Positions 51,983 through 60,542 of a stretch of 64,000 bases of DNA are shown here, one piece after another. Position numbers and translations under genes: made by a program. The stretch comes from Bellilinea sp040754815 (GTDB lineage Bacteria; Chloroflexota; Anaerolineae; Anaerolineales; Anaerolineaceae), in assembly GCA_040754815.1 (NCBI GenBank), contig JBFMBX010000001.1, positions 682,001-746,000 of the forward strand, written 5' to 3'. The notes under the pieces are model-generated. The model made no database searches. It worked only from the letters and a program-made list of their open reading frames with translations, and was not told the DNA's origin. Position 1 is the first letter of the stretch, and each line of letters opens with the position of its first letter.

Positions 51983-54052
51983 TCAATGAATACCTGCCAG
52001 CCGCAGCAAAGCGGGGACATCAACGATCAAAGTGATGGTGCCGTCACCCAGTATGGCCGCGCTGGAAATGCCCGGAATTTCACCCACCAGTTTACCCAGC
52101 GACTTGACGACCACCTCTTCTTCCCCCAGAAAACCATCCACAACCAGACCAACGCGGTGTTTACCGGATTGAATAACCACGGCAAACAACCGCTTGCGTT
52201 GATGACCGTTTTCCGAGATGTTATACAACTCACTCAAATAAACCAACGGCAGCACGCTGCCGCGCAGCATGGTTACCGGTTTCTGTCGAATGGTCTTGAT
52301 ATCGGCAGGTGAAAGACGCAGGGTTTCCAGTACCATGACCAGCGGAATGGCAAAAGTTGCCGCGCCAACTCGCACCAGCAGGGTTGGGACAATTGCCAGC
52401 GTGAGCGGCAGCACAATCTGAAAGGTCGTGCCACGCCCCACGGCGGTTTCGATATGAATGGTTCCGTTGACGCGTTGTATGTTGGTCTGCACAATATCCA
52501 TGCCGACACCGCGCCCGGAAATATCGGTCACTTTTTCAGCGGTGGAAAAGCCGGGCAGGAAGATCAGATCAACCGCCTGTTCGTCGGTCAGCGCCGCCGC
52601 CTCCTCTGCCGTCATCAATCCTTTTTGCACCACTTTTTTGCGTAAAACGGCGGGGTCAATGCCGCGTCCGTCATCCGAAACGGTTAGAATGATGCGGCCC
52701 TGTTCGTGCCATGCGTTGAGGGTTACCGTGCCGCGTTCCGGTTTTCCGGCCGCGCGGCGTTCTTCTGGCGGCTCGATGCCGTGATCAATGGCATTACGCA
52801 CCAGATGTATCAGCGGGTCGTTGATCTCTTCGATCATCGAGCGGTCCAGTTCGGTATCTTCACCGTGGATGACCACATCCACCAGTTTGCCGGCCTTTTG
52901 CGACATATCGCGCACCATGCGCGGGAATTTGTGGAGCAGGTTGCCAATTGGCAGCATTCGGATGCGCATCACCTCTTCCTGCAGTTGATCGGTGATGCGG
53001 CTGATGTGGGCAACCGTTTCTGCCAGATTTTCCACCAGCGGATCGTTGCCGGCCTTGGCTTCCAGCCGGTTGCGCACCTGAAAGAGATGGTTGCGGTCGG
53101 TAATCAATTCGCCCACCAGATTCATCAGGCTGTCCAGCCGTTCCACACTGGTGCGCACGGTCATTTCCACCCCGCGAGCCGTACTGCCGTTGTTTTTCCC
53201 GCGAGCCCCCTGCGCCGCTGCAACAGGGGGGGCATTTTCACCTGCGCTGACCGGGCTTTGAGGCGCAGCAGAAGGGGCAGCAGGCCGGTCTTCCGCACCG
53301 ACAAGCAGCTGACCTTTGCCATTTGCCTGCACTTCGATCTTTTCTATTTCGGAAATCTGTCCCAATTTTTCCAGCACGGTTTTTTCACACGCTGTTGTGA
53401 GCACCTGAGCAGTAAAGGTTTTAACCGGCCGGGCGGTTTCAATCTCCTCCAGCGGCGGCTGCATGGCCGTGATTTCCCCCAATTCCTGCAGTATCATCAT
53501 CAATTGAAAAGCACGCGCCGCCGAAGCAACACTGCGCGCGTCAATTTCTGCATGAATCGTGAGGGTTTGTTTACCGTTCGAGGGGGCCGGCTGAGGCGGG
53601 GTAGGTTCGGGGGGAGGGGCGATGTCCGCTCTGTTGTGAGATGGAGCATGGCCTGCGCTCGAGACACTCAAATCGGCAAAGGCTTCAATCAACGGTTGGG
53701 GATCATAATCACTCAAAGAACCGCTGACCACCTCTTCCCGCAAGGCACGCAAACCATCCACCGCATCCAGGCACAGATCAATCAGCGCCGTGCTGACCTC
53801 AATCTGACCCTTGCGCAGGCCATCGAAGGCTGTTTCCAGTGCATGGGTCAGGTTCGTCATGCGGTGGTGGCCGATCATGCCGGCCATGCCTTTCAGGGTG
53901 TGGGCTGCCCGAAAAGCATTTTGCAGCAAATCGCTGTCGTGGCTGCGATGTTCCAGCTCAACCAGAATTTCATCCAGCGTTTGCAGGTGTTCATCCACTT
54001 CCGCCAGAAAAATGGGAAGTTCATCCTGACTGATGTCGAAAATCATTTGCAT
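51983..54052 (-). CDS. cheA: Chemotaxis histidine kinase CheA
   Basis: A 689-residue kinase. The P1 Hpt domain carries the phosphorylated His H51 (AAHTLKGMAG). The P2-like middle is followed by the P3 dimerisation helices (SLMNLVGELITDRNHL), the P4 ATPase (HLVRNAIDHGIE, DDGRGID, GRGVGMDIV) and the P5 CheW-like end. It phosphorylates CheY and CheB in response to receptors. It is the first chemotaxis gene after the csrA terminator. The start is at 54052 or 54046; no strong SD decides. Confidence 0.94.
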   Translation of the reverse strand: MQMIFDISQDELPIFLAEVDEHLQTLDEILVELEHRSHDSDLLQNAFRAAHTLKGMAGMIGHHRMTNLTHALETAFDGLRKGQIEVSTALIDLCLDAVDGLRALREEVVSGSLSDYDPQPLIEAFADLSVSSAGHAPSHNRADIAPPPEPTPPQPAPSNGKQTLTIHAEIDARSVASAARAFQLMMILQELGEITAMQPPLEEIETARPVKTFTAQVLTTACEKTVLEKLGQISEIEKIEVQANGKGQLLVGAEDRPAAPSAAPQSPVSAGENAPPVAAAQGARGKNNGSTARGVEMTVRTSVERLDSLMNLVGELITDRNHLFQVRNRLEAKAGNDPLVENLAETVAHISRITDQLQEEVMRIRMLPIGNLLHKFPRMVRDMSQKAGKLVDVVIHGEDTELDRSMIEEINDPLIHLVRNAIDHGIEPPEERRAAGKPERGTVTLNAWHEQGRIILTVSDDGRGIDPAVLRKKVVQKGLMTAEEAAALTDEQAVDLIFLPGFSTAEKVTDISGRGVGMDIVQTNIQRVNGTIHIETAVGRGTTFQIVLPLTLAIVPTLLVRVGAATFAIPLVMVLETLRLSPADIKTIRQKPVTMLRGSVLPLVYLSELYNISENGHQRKRLFAVVIQSGKHRVGLVVDGFLGEEEVVVKSLGKLVGEIPGISSAAILGDGTITLIVDVPALLRLAGIH

Positions 54053-54159
54053 AACAACCCGCCGTATCGAAATGTCAATCCATACGCTCTGCAGTAAGGT
54101 TAACACAAGGCAGGTATCGCTTCAGTAAAGAGAGCGTAAAATACAGCCAAAGAATGTGT

Positions 54160-54201
54160 GAAAATTAAACGAAAACTGCTGATCGGCAGCGATCAGCAGT
54201 T
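54160..54201 (-). terminator. Intrinsic terminator after csrA
   Basis: AACTGCTGATCG and CGATCAGCAGTT (54174-54185 and 54190-54201) form a perfect 12-bp stem with a four-base loop. On the minus strand it is followed by TTCGTTTAATTTT. It separates the flagellar transcript from the chemotaxis genes. Confidence 0.88.
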
Positions 54202-54221
54202 GACAGGTCAACGAATTCGCG

Positions 54222-54512
54222 TCATTCCTCAGCCGGTTTATCGGAGGTTTTCGGCGGTTCTGTTTCGGATGATTCATCCGCCAGCAACTTGCGTAACGCT
54301 TCAAAGGACTCCGGTTCCGGGCCGCTGGCCAGTAATTCCTGCAAACGGGATTGTTCCCTGACCGCTTCGGCAACTTCCTGCCGCAAAATCAACACATCGC
54401 GCGGGGCAGTGATTCCCAGTTTGACTCGATCGCCTTCAACCGCCAGCACGGTCACGGTGATGGAATCGCCAATGGCAATACTTTCATCTACCTTTCGGGT
54501 CAATACTAACAT
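54222..54512 (-). CDS. csrA: RNA-binding regulator CsrA, with long C-terminal tail
   Basis: A 96-residue CsrA. The core is standard (MLVLTRKVDESIAIGD, GDRVKLGITAPRDVLILRQEV), followed by about 40 extra residues rich in Glu, Pro and Ser (typical CsrA is about 60-75). CsrA binds GGA-containing RNA hairpins and represses or activates translation, often of flagellin. In many genomes FliW, its antagonist, is adjacent; it is not here. The gene is the last of the flagellar operon, after flgL. Confidence 0.93.
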   Translation of the reverse strand: MLVLTRKVDESIAIGDSITVTVLAVEGDRVKLGITAPRDVLILRQEVAEAVREQSRLQELLASGPEPESFEALRKLLADESSETEPPKTSDKPAEE

Positions 54513-54587
54513 GGCCGGTATCCTTTATCTGAAAGAAGATGGCTGCCTGTTTGCCGGCTAATCGGCGAGAACAGCGCCTCAACTTCA

Positions 54588-55478
54588 TCAGCGCAAATAA
54601 TCAAACAGGCTGAGAGCAGATACGGCACGCCGGCTGACCTCCAATACTGCCTGATAGGTGGCTTCCTGACCGCGCAGCATGGTGATGGCTTCGGCCATGT
54701 TCAGGTCTTCTTTTCTGGAAAGCAGGGCATTCAGCTCGATTTCCGTTTTGTCAATCCCATCACTGGCCGCCGCAACCTGCCGAATGCGCGCGCCCAGCCC
54801 GGTGCGCTGCGTATCTACGACATCAAGTGCCGATTGTAACTGGTCAAAGGCGGTTTGTAAAGCATTACGGTCAAAGTTGACATCTTGCAACGCATTCCGC
54901 GCAGATACCAGCGCCTCGATGATCGGACGGAACACCGTTTCGGCAGGAATGTTCATCACCACCGATTGGCCGGGAGCAATTGATCTTTGTAAAAGGCCGT
55001 TATCACCCTGATAAACCAGCGTATTCTGGTCAGGCATCACAAAAGGCTGTGTATGAATCTGAAAACCGGCAAAAAGATATTCCCCCTTATGTTGTGTGTT
55101 GCCGATTTGCAGCAACTGATTGATCATTCCATCTATTTCAACTGCCAGTGCATTCTGTCTTTCTGCGCTGCCCATCGTATCACTCAGACCGCGTGTGATC
55201 AGCCCAACCGCCCGCACGCCAATTGTCTGCACCTGCTCCAGATGGTAATCGGTGGCTTCCATCCATTCGCGGGTTAAATCATTGGTGCTTCGGTAGGCTT
55301 GCAGGTTGTTGAGCGTTGAGCGCATCGTCAACCCCTGCGCGGTATTGACCGGATCTTCCGAAGGAGAAAGATTTTTCTTTCCGGCGGCAATCTTGCTTTG
55401 CAGGCGGGCAATCTGTTCCATGTTACTCGTCAAATGAGAGATGGAGTTATTAATCATTCCTTGGTGGGTTACGCGCAT
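54588..55478 (-). CDS. flgL: Flagellar hook-filament junction protein FlgL
   Basis: A 296-residue FlgL. The N-terminus MRVTHQGMINNSISHLTSNM and the ends KIAAGKKNLSPSEDPVNTAQG and MLRGQEATYQAVLEVSRR are flagellin-family D0/D1 pieces. It joins the hook (via FlgK) to the filament. The ATG at 55478 has AGGA upstream; a longer frame upstream is not supported. It lies between flgK and csrA. Confidence 0.92.
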   Translation of the reverse strand: MRVTHQGMINNSISHLTSNMEQIARLQSKIAAGKKNLSPSEDPVNTAQGLTMRSTLNNLQAYRSTNDLTREWMEATDYHLEQVQTIGVRAVGLITRGLSDTMGSAERQNALAVEIDGMINQLLQIGNTQHKGEYLFAGFQIHTQPFVMPDQNTLVYQGDNGLLQRSIAPGQSVVMNIPAETVFRPIIEALVSARNALQDVNFDRNALQTAFDQLQSALDVVDTQRTGLGARIRQVAAASDGIDKTEIELNALLSRKEDLNMAEAITMLRGQEATYQAVLEVSRRAVSALSLFDYLR

Positions 55479-55497
55479 CGTTCTTCCTGCCTTTCCG

Positions 55498-56907
55498 TCA
55501 GCGGCCGACCAGACCCAGGCCGTTGATAATTCGATCCAGCATTTCATCATAAGCGGTCAGTACCCGCGCAGCCGCCTGATAAGCGCGCTGAGCCTTGGCC
55601 AGATTGGCAGCCTCTTCATCCAGCGAAACCCCGCCAACCGCCTCGCGCTGGTCATTGAGTGCTTTGGCAACCAGACCGTGTGTGGTGCTGTTCTGCATGG
55701 CGTTTTGGGTCAGTGTGCCAAAGGTGGTAATCTGCCGGTTGTAATAATCATTGGGAGAGGTGTTTCCAAGGCCGGGCATGGACTGGCTGCGAAGCGCCGC
55801 AATCGCCATGGCAATGCCGTTATTTGCCGGCTGCCCGGCTGCATCCGCCGCAGCCAGGTTTTCAACCGTCACGGCGTCATTTAACCGCATGGTAATGGCG
55901 TCCGTGCCGGTAAAGAGCGGCAATCCGCTGGTGCCGTCCAATCCAAAACCGCTGCTGTGCAGAGCGTTGACCTGCTGAATGATCTGCGCGGCAAGGGTAT
56001 TCAACCCCTGCATTTGTTCGGGGATGACCTGATCGCGCACCTCTAAAATCCCTTTTAGCGAGCCGCCGGGCAAATTGACCACCTGCTGGGGAGTATCCGC
56101 CTCCCAAACCACCTCAACCATGGGCGTATCCCCCGTTTTGGGGCGAGTGGTCAGGTGCAGAGCCTGCACACCCATCACCAGCACATGCCCGCCAATCGAA
56201 ACCATTACCTCGCCGTTCTTTTGTTCGTGGGCAACAGCCCCGCTCAATTCTGCCAGTTTATCCAGCACACGGTCGCGTTGATCCAGTAAATCATTCGGGC
56301 GTTCACCGGTGGAAAAGATCCGCGCAATTTCTTTGTTGAGGCGGGCAACCTCATCGGCATAAGTATTAATCTCATCCACCTGACTGGCAATGGCCTGATT
56401 CTGGTCGAGGCGGATTTGCTGTAACTGTTCCCAGCGGCGGTTAAAACCTTCCGCCAGCACACGGGCATCATCCAGCAAACTGACCCGCAGGCTGAGGTTG
56501 GCCGGGTCACCCGCCAGATACTGCCAGCCGTTCCAGAAATTATCCAGTTTATTGATCAACCCATCTTCCGAAGTTTCAGCAAGGGTAGCCTCAATTTGCA
56601 GCAGAATATCCCGCCGTGCTTCCCAGTACCTGGTGCTGGCTGCTACACCCCGGTAGCGCCCATCAAAAAATTCCAGATTAAAGCGTTGAATCTGGGCCAC
56701 CCGCACCCCGCCGCCGCGCATACCGGCGCCCATTCCTTTGTGCGCAGCCAGAATCGGAGACGGAACGGTTGTTTCCAGAATGGCCGACTGGCGGCGGTAG
56801 CCCGGCGTATTGGCATTGGCCACATTATGTTCGATGACCTCGATGGTTTGAGCATGTGCCAGAATGGCCTGCAGCGCAATGTGGATTCCAGAAGAAATGC
56901 CCGGCAT
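55498..56907 (-). CDS. flgK: Flagellar hook-associated protein FlgK
   Basis: A 469-residue FlgK. The rod/hook N-terminal motif (HNVANANTPGYRRQ) and the C-terminal SLDEEAANLAKAQRAYQAAAR are both present. It caps the hook and joins FlgL. AAAGGAG precedes the ATG. It is shorter than the enteric protein. Confidence 0.93.
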   Translation of the reverse strand: MPGISSGIHIALQAILAHAQTIEVIEHNVANANTPGYRRQSAILETTVPSPILAAHKGMGAGMRGGGVRVAQIQRFNLEFFDGRYRGVAASTRYWEARRDILLQIEATLAETSEDGLINKLDNFWNGWQYLAGDPANLSLRVSLLDDARVLAEGFNRRWEQLQQIRLDQNQAIASQVDEINTYADEVARLNKEIARIFSTGERPNDLLDQRDRVLDKLAELSGAVAHEQKNGEVMVSIGGHVLVMGVQALHLTTRPKTGDTPMVEVVWEADTPQQVVNLPGGSLKGILEVRDQVIPEQMQGLNTLAAQIIQQVNALHSSGFGLDGTSGLPLFTGTDAITMRLNDAVTVENLAAADAAGQPANNGIAMAIAALRSQSMPGLGNTSPNDYYNRQITTFGTLTQNAMQNSTTHGLVAKALNDQREAVGGVSLDEEAANLAKAQRAYQAAARVLTAYDEMLDRIINGLGLVGR

Positions 56908-56920
56908 TTGATCGCTCCTT

Positions 56921-57439
56921 TCAGGCGCGGTAGTCCATGCCGAAGTTAGCCACTTCGGTCATGGGACGCGCTTTATAGGGCAGGCGGTAAGCCGGGTCTG
57001 GCTGCACCGCCCCTACCAGAAAGACCTGCGCCGCCTGTAACCAGTCCAGTCGGGTAACTGCAAGAGCCTGATTGTAATCGCTCAACTGGCGTGCCTCCCT
57101 CGCGAGAGTGGTAATGCCCTCTACCATTCGGTTGACCCGCTGGGCATCCCTCGCTTCCAGAAAGGGAAGCAATTCGCCAATTGAAGTTTCACCCGAAATC
57201 AGCCCGCGTTCCAGCGCCAGTTTGTGAACCGTCTTGCGGCGGTTATCTTCCAGCACCCCCAGCCGGTCGAGCAGTACCTCTTTCTCCTCTACAATGCCCA
57301 TCAGGTCATCGCTGTTTTCCAGCAGCGCGCGGCGTTCGTCCATGGTCAGGTTAATCAACTGCTGAATCTGGCGGAACTGCTCGACGAGAATATCCTCCAG
57401 TTCAATCAGATACTCTGTAAATTGATCGTGATTTACCAT
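56921..57439 (-). CDS. flgN: Flagellar export chaperone FlgN
   Basis: A 172-residue helical protein. Its size, its long amphipathic helices and its place between flgM and flgK fit FlgN, the chaperone for FlgK and FlgL. No strong motif is available for this family. GGAG lies seven bases before the ATG at 57439. Confidence 0.75.
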   Translation of the reverse strand: MVNHDQFTEYLIELEDILVEQFRQIQQLINLTMDERRALLENSDDLMGIVEEKEVLLDRLGVLEDNRRKTVHKLALERGLISGETSIGELLPFLEARDAQRVNRMVEGITTLAREARQLSDYNQALAVTRLDWLQAAQVFLVGAVQPDPAYRLPYKARPMTEVANFGMDYRA

Positions 57440-57465
57440 ACCGTTTCTCCACTCCAAACTTAGGA

Positions 57466-57762
57466 TCAGGGCTTGAAATAGGCTCGCGCAGCCAGTTTGC
57501 GGGCAATTTCCTCCACCTGAACGGTGTAATCGCCACTTTCGATGCGCTGGCGGATTTGATTGAGGCGTTCGTTTTCAATCTCCGGCGTGCTATCTACAGC
57601 AGACCGCGCTTTGGCCAGCAGGCGAGCATCAGCCGAAAGGGCAACGCTGTCGCGCCGCTGCAGCGGTGTATCCGATTCATTGAGGGCTTTTCGTTCAGCG
57701 CGCTGGAGAGGATCGGCGCCCTGTGGGGCAAGGGGGTTAATTCCATTGTTTTCAATCTTCAT
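57466..57762 (-). CDS. flgM: Anti-sigma-28 factor FlgM
   Basis: A 98-residue FlgM. The C-terminal half (NQIRQRIESGDYTVQVEEIARKLAARAYF, seen here only in part: GDYTVQVEEIARKL) is the sigma-28-binding part. It holds FliA inactive until the hook is built. GGAGG precedes the ATG. A near-perfect sigma-28 promoter stands 50 bases upstream, so FliA drives its own inhibitor. Confidence 0.88.
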   Translation of the reverse strand: MKIENNGINPLAPQGADPLQRAERKALNESDTPLQRRDSVALSADARLLAKARSAVDSTPEIENERLNQIRQRIESGDYTVQVEEIARKLAARAYFKP

Positions 57763-57811
57763 CGGTCTTACCTCCAAGAGCCAGAAACGGCAGATAAATC
57801 ACGTGTTTACA

Positions 57812-57838
57812 GTATCGGCTGTTTTGGCTCAAACTTTA
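57812..57838 (-). promoter_or_regulatory. Sigma-28 (FliA) promoter of flgM-flgN-flgK-flgL-csrA
   Basis: The minus strand reads TAAAGTTT, 11 bases, GCCGATAC, against the consensus TAAAGTTT-N11-GCCGATAA: one mismatch with perfect spacing. The -35 part overlaps the stop codon of the rod gene. Transcription should begin near 57804, giving a leader of about 42 bases. Confidence 0.88.
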
Positions 57839-58579
57839 CCCCTTGCGCAGGGTGAGTGCCTGCGCAATCATCGTATCGGTTTGCTGAAATGTGCGCACCG
57901 ACATCTGAAAGGAACGCTGTAAGGACATCAGACGGGTCATTTCGGTGGATAAATCCACGTTCGATTGCTCCACCGCATGAGCGGCGATCATGCCAAAACC
58001 GGCCGTCCCCGGTGTGCCGACCTGCGCCGCGCCGGATGCTTCACTCGCCAGCCAGACATTATGCCCCTGCGCAATCAAACCGCTGGGGTTGACAAAACGA
58101 GCCAGCTGCACCTGCCCGGTAATCAGTCGTGTTCCATCCTGCAGGGTCGCCTGAACGCTGCCATCCGGCAGAATGTAAACATCGGTCGTGCCATCGGGAA
58201 TCTGGCCGTTCCACACCAGTCGGTAACCGGCCGCAGTAACCAGCTGGCGGCTGGAATCTAAGAGAAATTGACCATCACGGGTATAGCCGATACTGCCATC
58301 CGGCAGCCTGACCTGAAAAAATCCCTTACCCTGAATTGCCCAGTCCAGCGGGTTGGCCGAATTGCGCAATGCGCCCTGCTGCATCAGCCCCTGCGTGCTG
58401 GCCAGCGTCACCCCTTCCAGTGTGCGCTGATGGAGCAATTCCTGAAAGTTCGAACGGCTGGCTTTGAAACCCGCCGTATTCATATTTGCCAGATTATTCG
58501 AGACCACGTCCAGATCCAGCAGGCGGTTGAGAAGATCCTGACGGGAAATATGAAGGGTGTGAAAGAGAGAAGATGACAT
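57836..58579 (-). CDS. Flagellar basal-body rod protein, FlgG/FlgF family (second copy)
   Basis: A 247-residue rod or hook-basal-body protein. The N-terminal DVVSNNLANMNTAGFKASRSNF block and the C-terminal SNVDLSTEMTRLMSLQRSFQMSVRTF block mark this family. By order it is probably FlgG (distal rod), following a FlgF-like gene 13 bases upstream, but the family members are hard to separate by eye. The ATG at 58579 follows AGGAG by ten bases. Confidence 0.88.
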   Translation of the reverse strand: MSSSLFHTLHISRQDLLNRLLDLDVVSNNLANMNTAGFKASRSNFQELLHQRTLEGVTLASTQGLMQQGALRNSANPLDWAIQGKGFFQVRLPDGSIGYTRDGQFLLDSSRQLVTAAGYRLVWNGQIPDGTTDVYILPDGSVQATLQDGTRLITGQVQLARFVNPSGLIAQGHNVWLASEASGAAQVGTPGTAGFGMIAAHAVEQSNVDLSTEMTRLMSLQRSFQMSVRTFQQTDTMIAQALTLRKG

Positions 58580-58592
58580 AATCGCTGTACTC

Positions 58593-59354
58593 CTACCCGA
58601 TTCGGCCCAGCGAGGCAATCGCTTTGCCGAGCAGTTCATCCTGATTTTGCACCATGCGCAGCGCGGCTTCATACGCCCGACCCACTTCTACCAGCTGGGT
58701 CATCAACTGAGTGGGGTTGGCATTCGACATTTCCAGCGCGCCCTGCACCACCCGAATCGGCCCCTCGCCGGTGGAAGCAGCCGGCCCGCTGTAAAGATTG
58801 CCCTCCTCGCGCTGCAATTCGGCGCGCGGGTCGGCAAACAGCGCCAATCCCAGCCGGGCTACTGCCGCCCCGTTGACCTGAATGGTGCCGTCCGGCAGAA
58901 CCATCACCTCACCATCCGGCAAACGAATGGGCTGCCCGCCATCGTTCAGCACAAAGTGACCATCCACCGTGACCAGATTGCTCTGCGCATCGCGCAGGAA
59001 TCGCCCATCGCGCGTGTAGCGGTCACCCTGCGGGGTGCGCACCCGGAAAAAGCCCTCCCCTTCGATGGCCAGATCGAGCGGATTTTTGGTAAGCTGCAAG
59101 CCGCCCTCGGTAAAATCGGTCACCTGCGGGCCAAGTTCGGTGCCAAGCCCCAGCAGGCCCACATAACTCAACCGCTGATTCTCTAGTAAATTGCCGGGGG
59201 AATACAATACGGGCGTTCTTGCCCACTCCTCCGCATTGGTCAGAACCTGTTTGAAACCGGGGGTTTCGATGTTGGCCACATTATGCGCCAGAATTTGCTG
59301 ACGGGCCGCATTCATGATCATGGCCGAAACTGCCGAGTACATTCCCTTGATCAT
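58593..59354 (-). CDS. Flagellar basal-body rod protein, FlgF/FlgG family (first copy)
   Basis: A 253-residue rod protein with HNVANIETPGFKQVLTN near the start and EMSNANPTQLMTQLVEVGRAYEAAL near the end. It is probably FlgF (proximal rod) by order. It overlaps the unknown 59351-59791 gene by four bases (ATGA). It shares family structure with the next rod gene. Confidence 0.88.
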   Translation of the reverse strand: MIKGMYSAVSAMIMNAARQQILAHNVANIETPGFKQVLTNAEEWARTPVLYSPGNLLENQRLSYVGLLGLGTELGPQVTDFTEGGLQLTKNPLDLAIEGEGFFRVRTPQGDRYTRDGRFLRDAQSNLVTVDGHFVLNDGGQPIRLPDGEVMVLPDGTIQVNGAAVARLGLALFADPRAELQREEGNLYSGPAASTGEGPIRVVQGALEMSNANPTQLMTQLVEVGRAYEAALRMVQNQDELLGKAIASLGRIG

Positions 59355-59791
59355 CGCATGTAACCTCCATTTCCAGCAGAAACATTGCGCTGTTGAACGC
59401 TCAACACCAGCCGGACTTCTTCACGGGTCATGCCCATCTGGCGGGCAATATCCACCTCGGACATTTGGGCGGCCGCCATGGCGGCAATCATGCGGTTTCG
59501 CTCGGTCGGGTCGCCCGCCGGTGAAGGGGGCAGCTGAGTAGCCGGCCGGCTTTTGGAAACTTCCAGCAGTTGCTGAAAATCGGCCTGTGCCAGAATACCG
59601 GCGGGTTGAGGGTTGACCGCTGCAGCCGGCTGCCCGGTTTTACGGGTGTTCTGCACCAGACTGCGCATTTGTTCGGCGACCGGGTTGAGCTTTTCAGCCT
59701 GCGCCTGACGTCCCTTGACCAGCGCCGTTTCGCGCATCAGTTGGAGCAGCGTGTAGGTATCTTCGAGAGAAACTTTTGGGATATTACTCAT
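59351..59791 (-). CDS. Flagellar-operon protein of unknown function, possible HTH
   Basis: A 146-residue protein not matched to a named family. The C-terminal stretch MSEVDIARQMGMTREEVRLVL (about 109-128) resembles a helix-turn-helix of the kind also found in small proteins of Firmicute flagellar operons. The middle is low in complexity (Gln, Pro, Ala). Its start overlaps the fliA stop, and its stop overlaps the rod gene, so it is a fixed member of the operon. Confidence 0.7.
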   Translation of the reverse strand: MSNIPKVSLEDTYTLLQLMRETALVKGRQAQAEKLNPVAEQMRSLVQNTRKTGQPAAAVNPQPAGILAQADFQQLLEVSKSRPATQLPPSPAGDPTERNRMIAAMAAAQMSEVDIARQMGMTREEVRLVLSVQQRNVSAGNGGYMR

Positions 59792-60536
59792 GGTTCATCA
59801 CCACCTTCAGGTTGATCAGGGCTCGCGCGTGCAGTTGACAGACACGCGATTCGGAAATCCCCAGCACTTTGCCAATTTCCTTGAAGTTCAATTCATCGTA
59901 GTAATACAATGAAAGCACCAGTTGTTCCCGTTCCGGCAGTTTACGGATTGCGTCAGCCAGTTGATGGCGCAGGTCTTCGTCGGCTGAAAGTTCCTGCGGG
60001 TCAACCTGACGCTCGTCCCCCAGCCGGTCGTGCAGGTCATTTTCCTCGTTCTCCAAATCTGCCGGTGCATCCAGCGAAAGTAAAAAGCGGTTGGAGTCCA
60101 TCAGGCCACGCTGGACTGTTTCCACATCCGTGTGAAGATGGGCGGCAATTTCTTCATCTGTCGGTTCGCGCTGATTTTTCAGCCACAATTCTTCCACCGC
60201 TTTCTGAACGGCGCGCACCCGTTGACGGGCAGTGCGGCTCATCCAATCCACCGAACGCAGGTAATCAAGAATCTTGCCGCGGATACGCACAGCCGCATAG
60301 GTACTGAAACGCGTGCCAAAATCGGGGTTGTAGCGGTCCACCGCCTCAATCAGCCCCAGCAGCCCCTGATGAAGCAAGTCTTCGTATTCACTGCCCATTT
60401 CCGGCGTGATTCCAAGTCGGCTGAGCAGGTAGCGTACCAGCGGCACAGATTGCAATACCAGCCGCTCTCGCGCCTCCGCGCTGCGATTGATCAAAAAATC
60501 TTCAAGTACCGCAGTCGAAATATCCTGCACAGCCAT
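59784..60536 (-). CDS. fliA: Flagellar sigma factor FliA (sigma-28)
   Basis: A 250-residue sigma-28. Region 2 includes GTRFSTYAAVRIRGKILDYLR, and region 4 LSLYYYDELNFKEIGKVLGI with the HTH ISESRVCQLHARAL. It recognises promoters of the type seen at 57812-57838. FlgM, encoded downstream, is its inhibitor. It lies between the small membrane protein gene and the unknown 59351-59791 gene. Confidence 0.94.
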   Translation of the reverse strand: MAVQDISTAVLEDFLINRSAEARERLVLQSVPLVRYLLSRLGITPEMGSEYEDLLHQGLLGLIEAVDRYNPDFGTRFSTYAAVRIRGKILDYLRSVDWMSRTARQRVRAVQKAVEELWLKNQREPTDEEIAAHLHTDVETVQRGLMDSNRFLLSLDAPADLENEENDLHDRLGDERQVDPQELSADEDLRHQLADAIRKLPEREQLVLSLYYYDELNFKEIGKVLGISESRVCQLHARALINLKVVMNHE

Positions 60537-60542
60537 TCAAAC

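Noticed and set aside
54046..54078. TTGACA on the minus strand at 54078-54073 as the cheA -35 box
   Set aside because: The -10 at 17 bases would be GTTATG, overlapping the start codon, which gives a start site inside the gene. It is kept only as a curiosity.
52706..54097. Long open frame (463 codons) on the plus strand opposite cheA
   Set aside because: CheA motifs fill the minus strand; the plus frame gives Gln/His/Arg-rich sequence typical of antisense reading.
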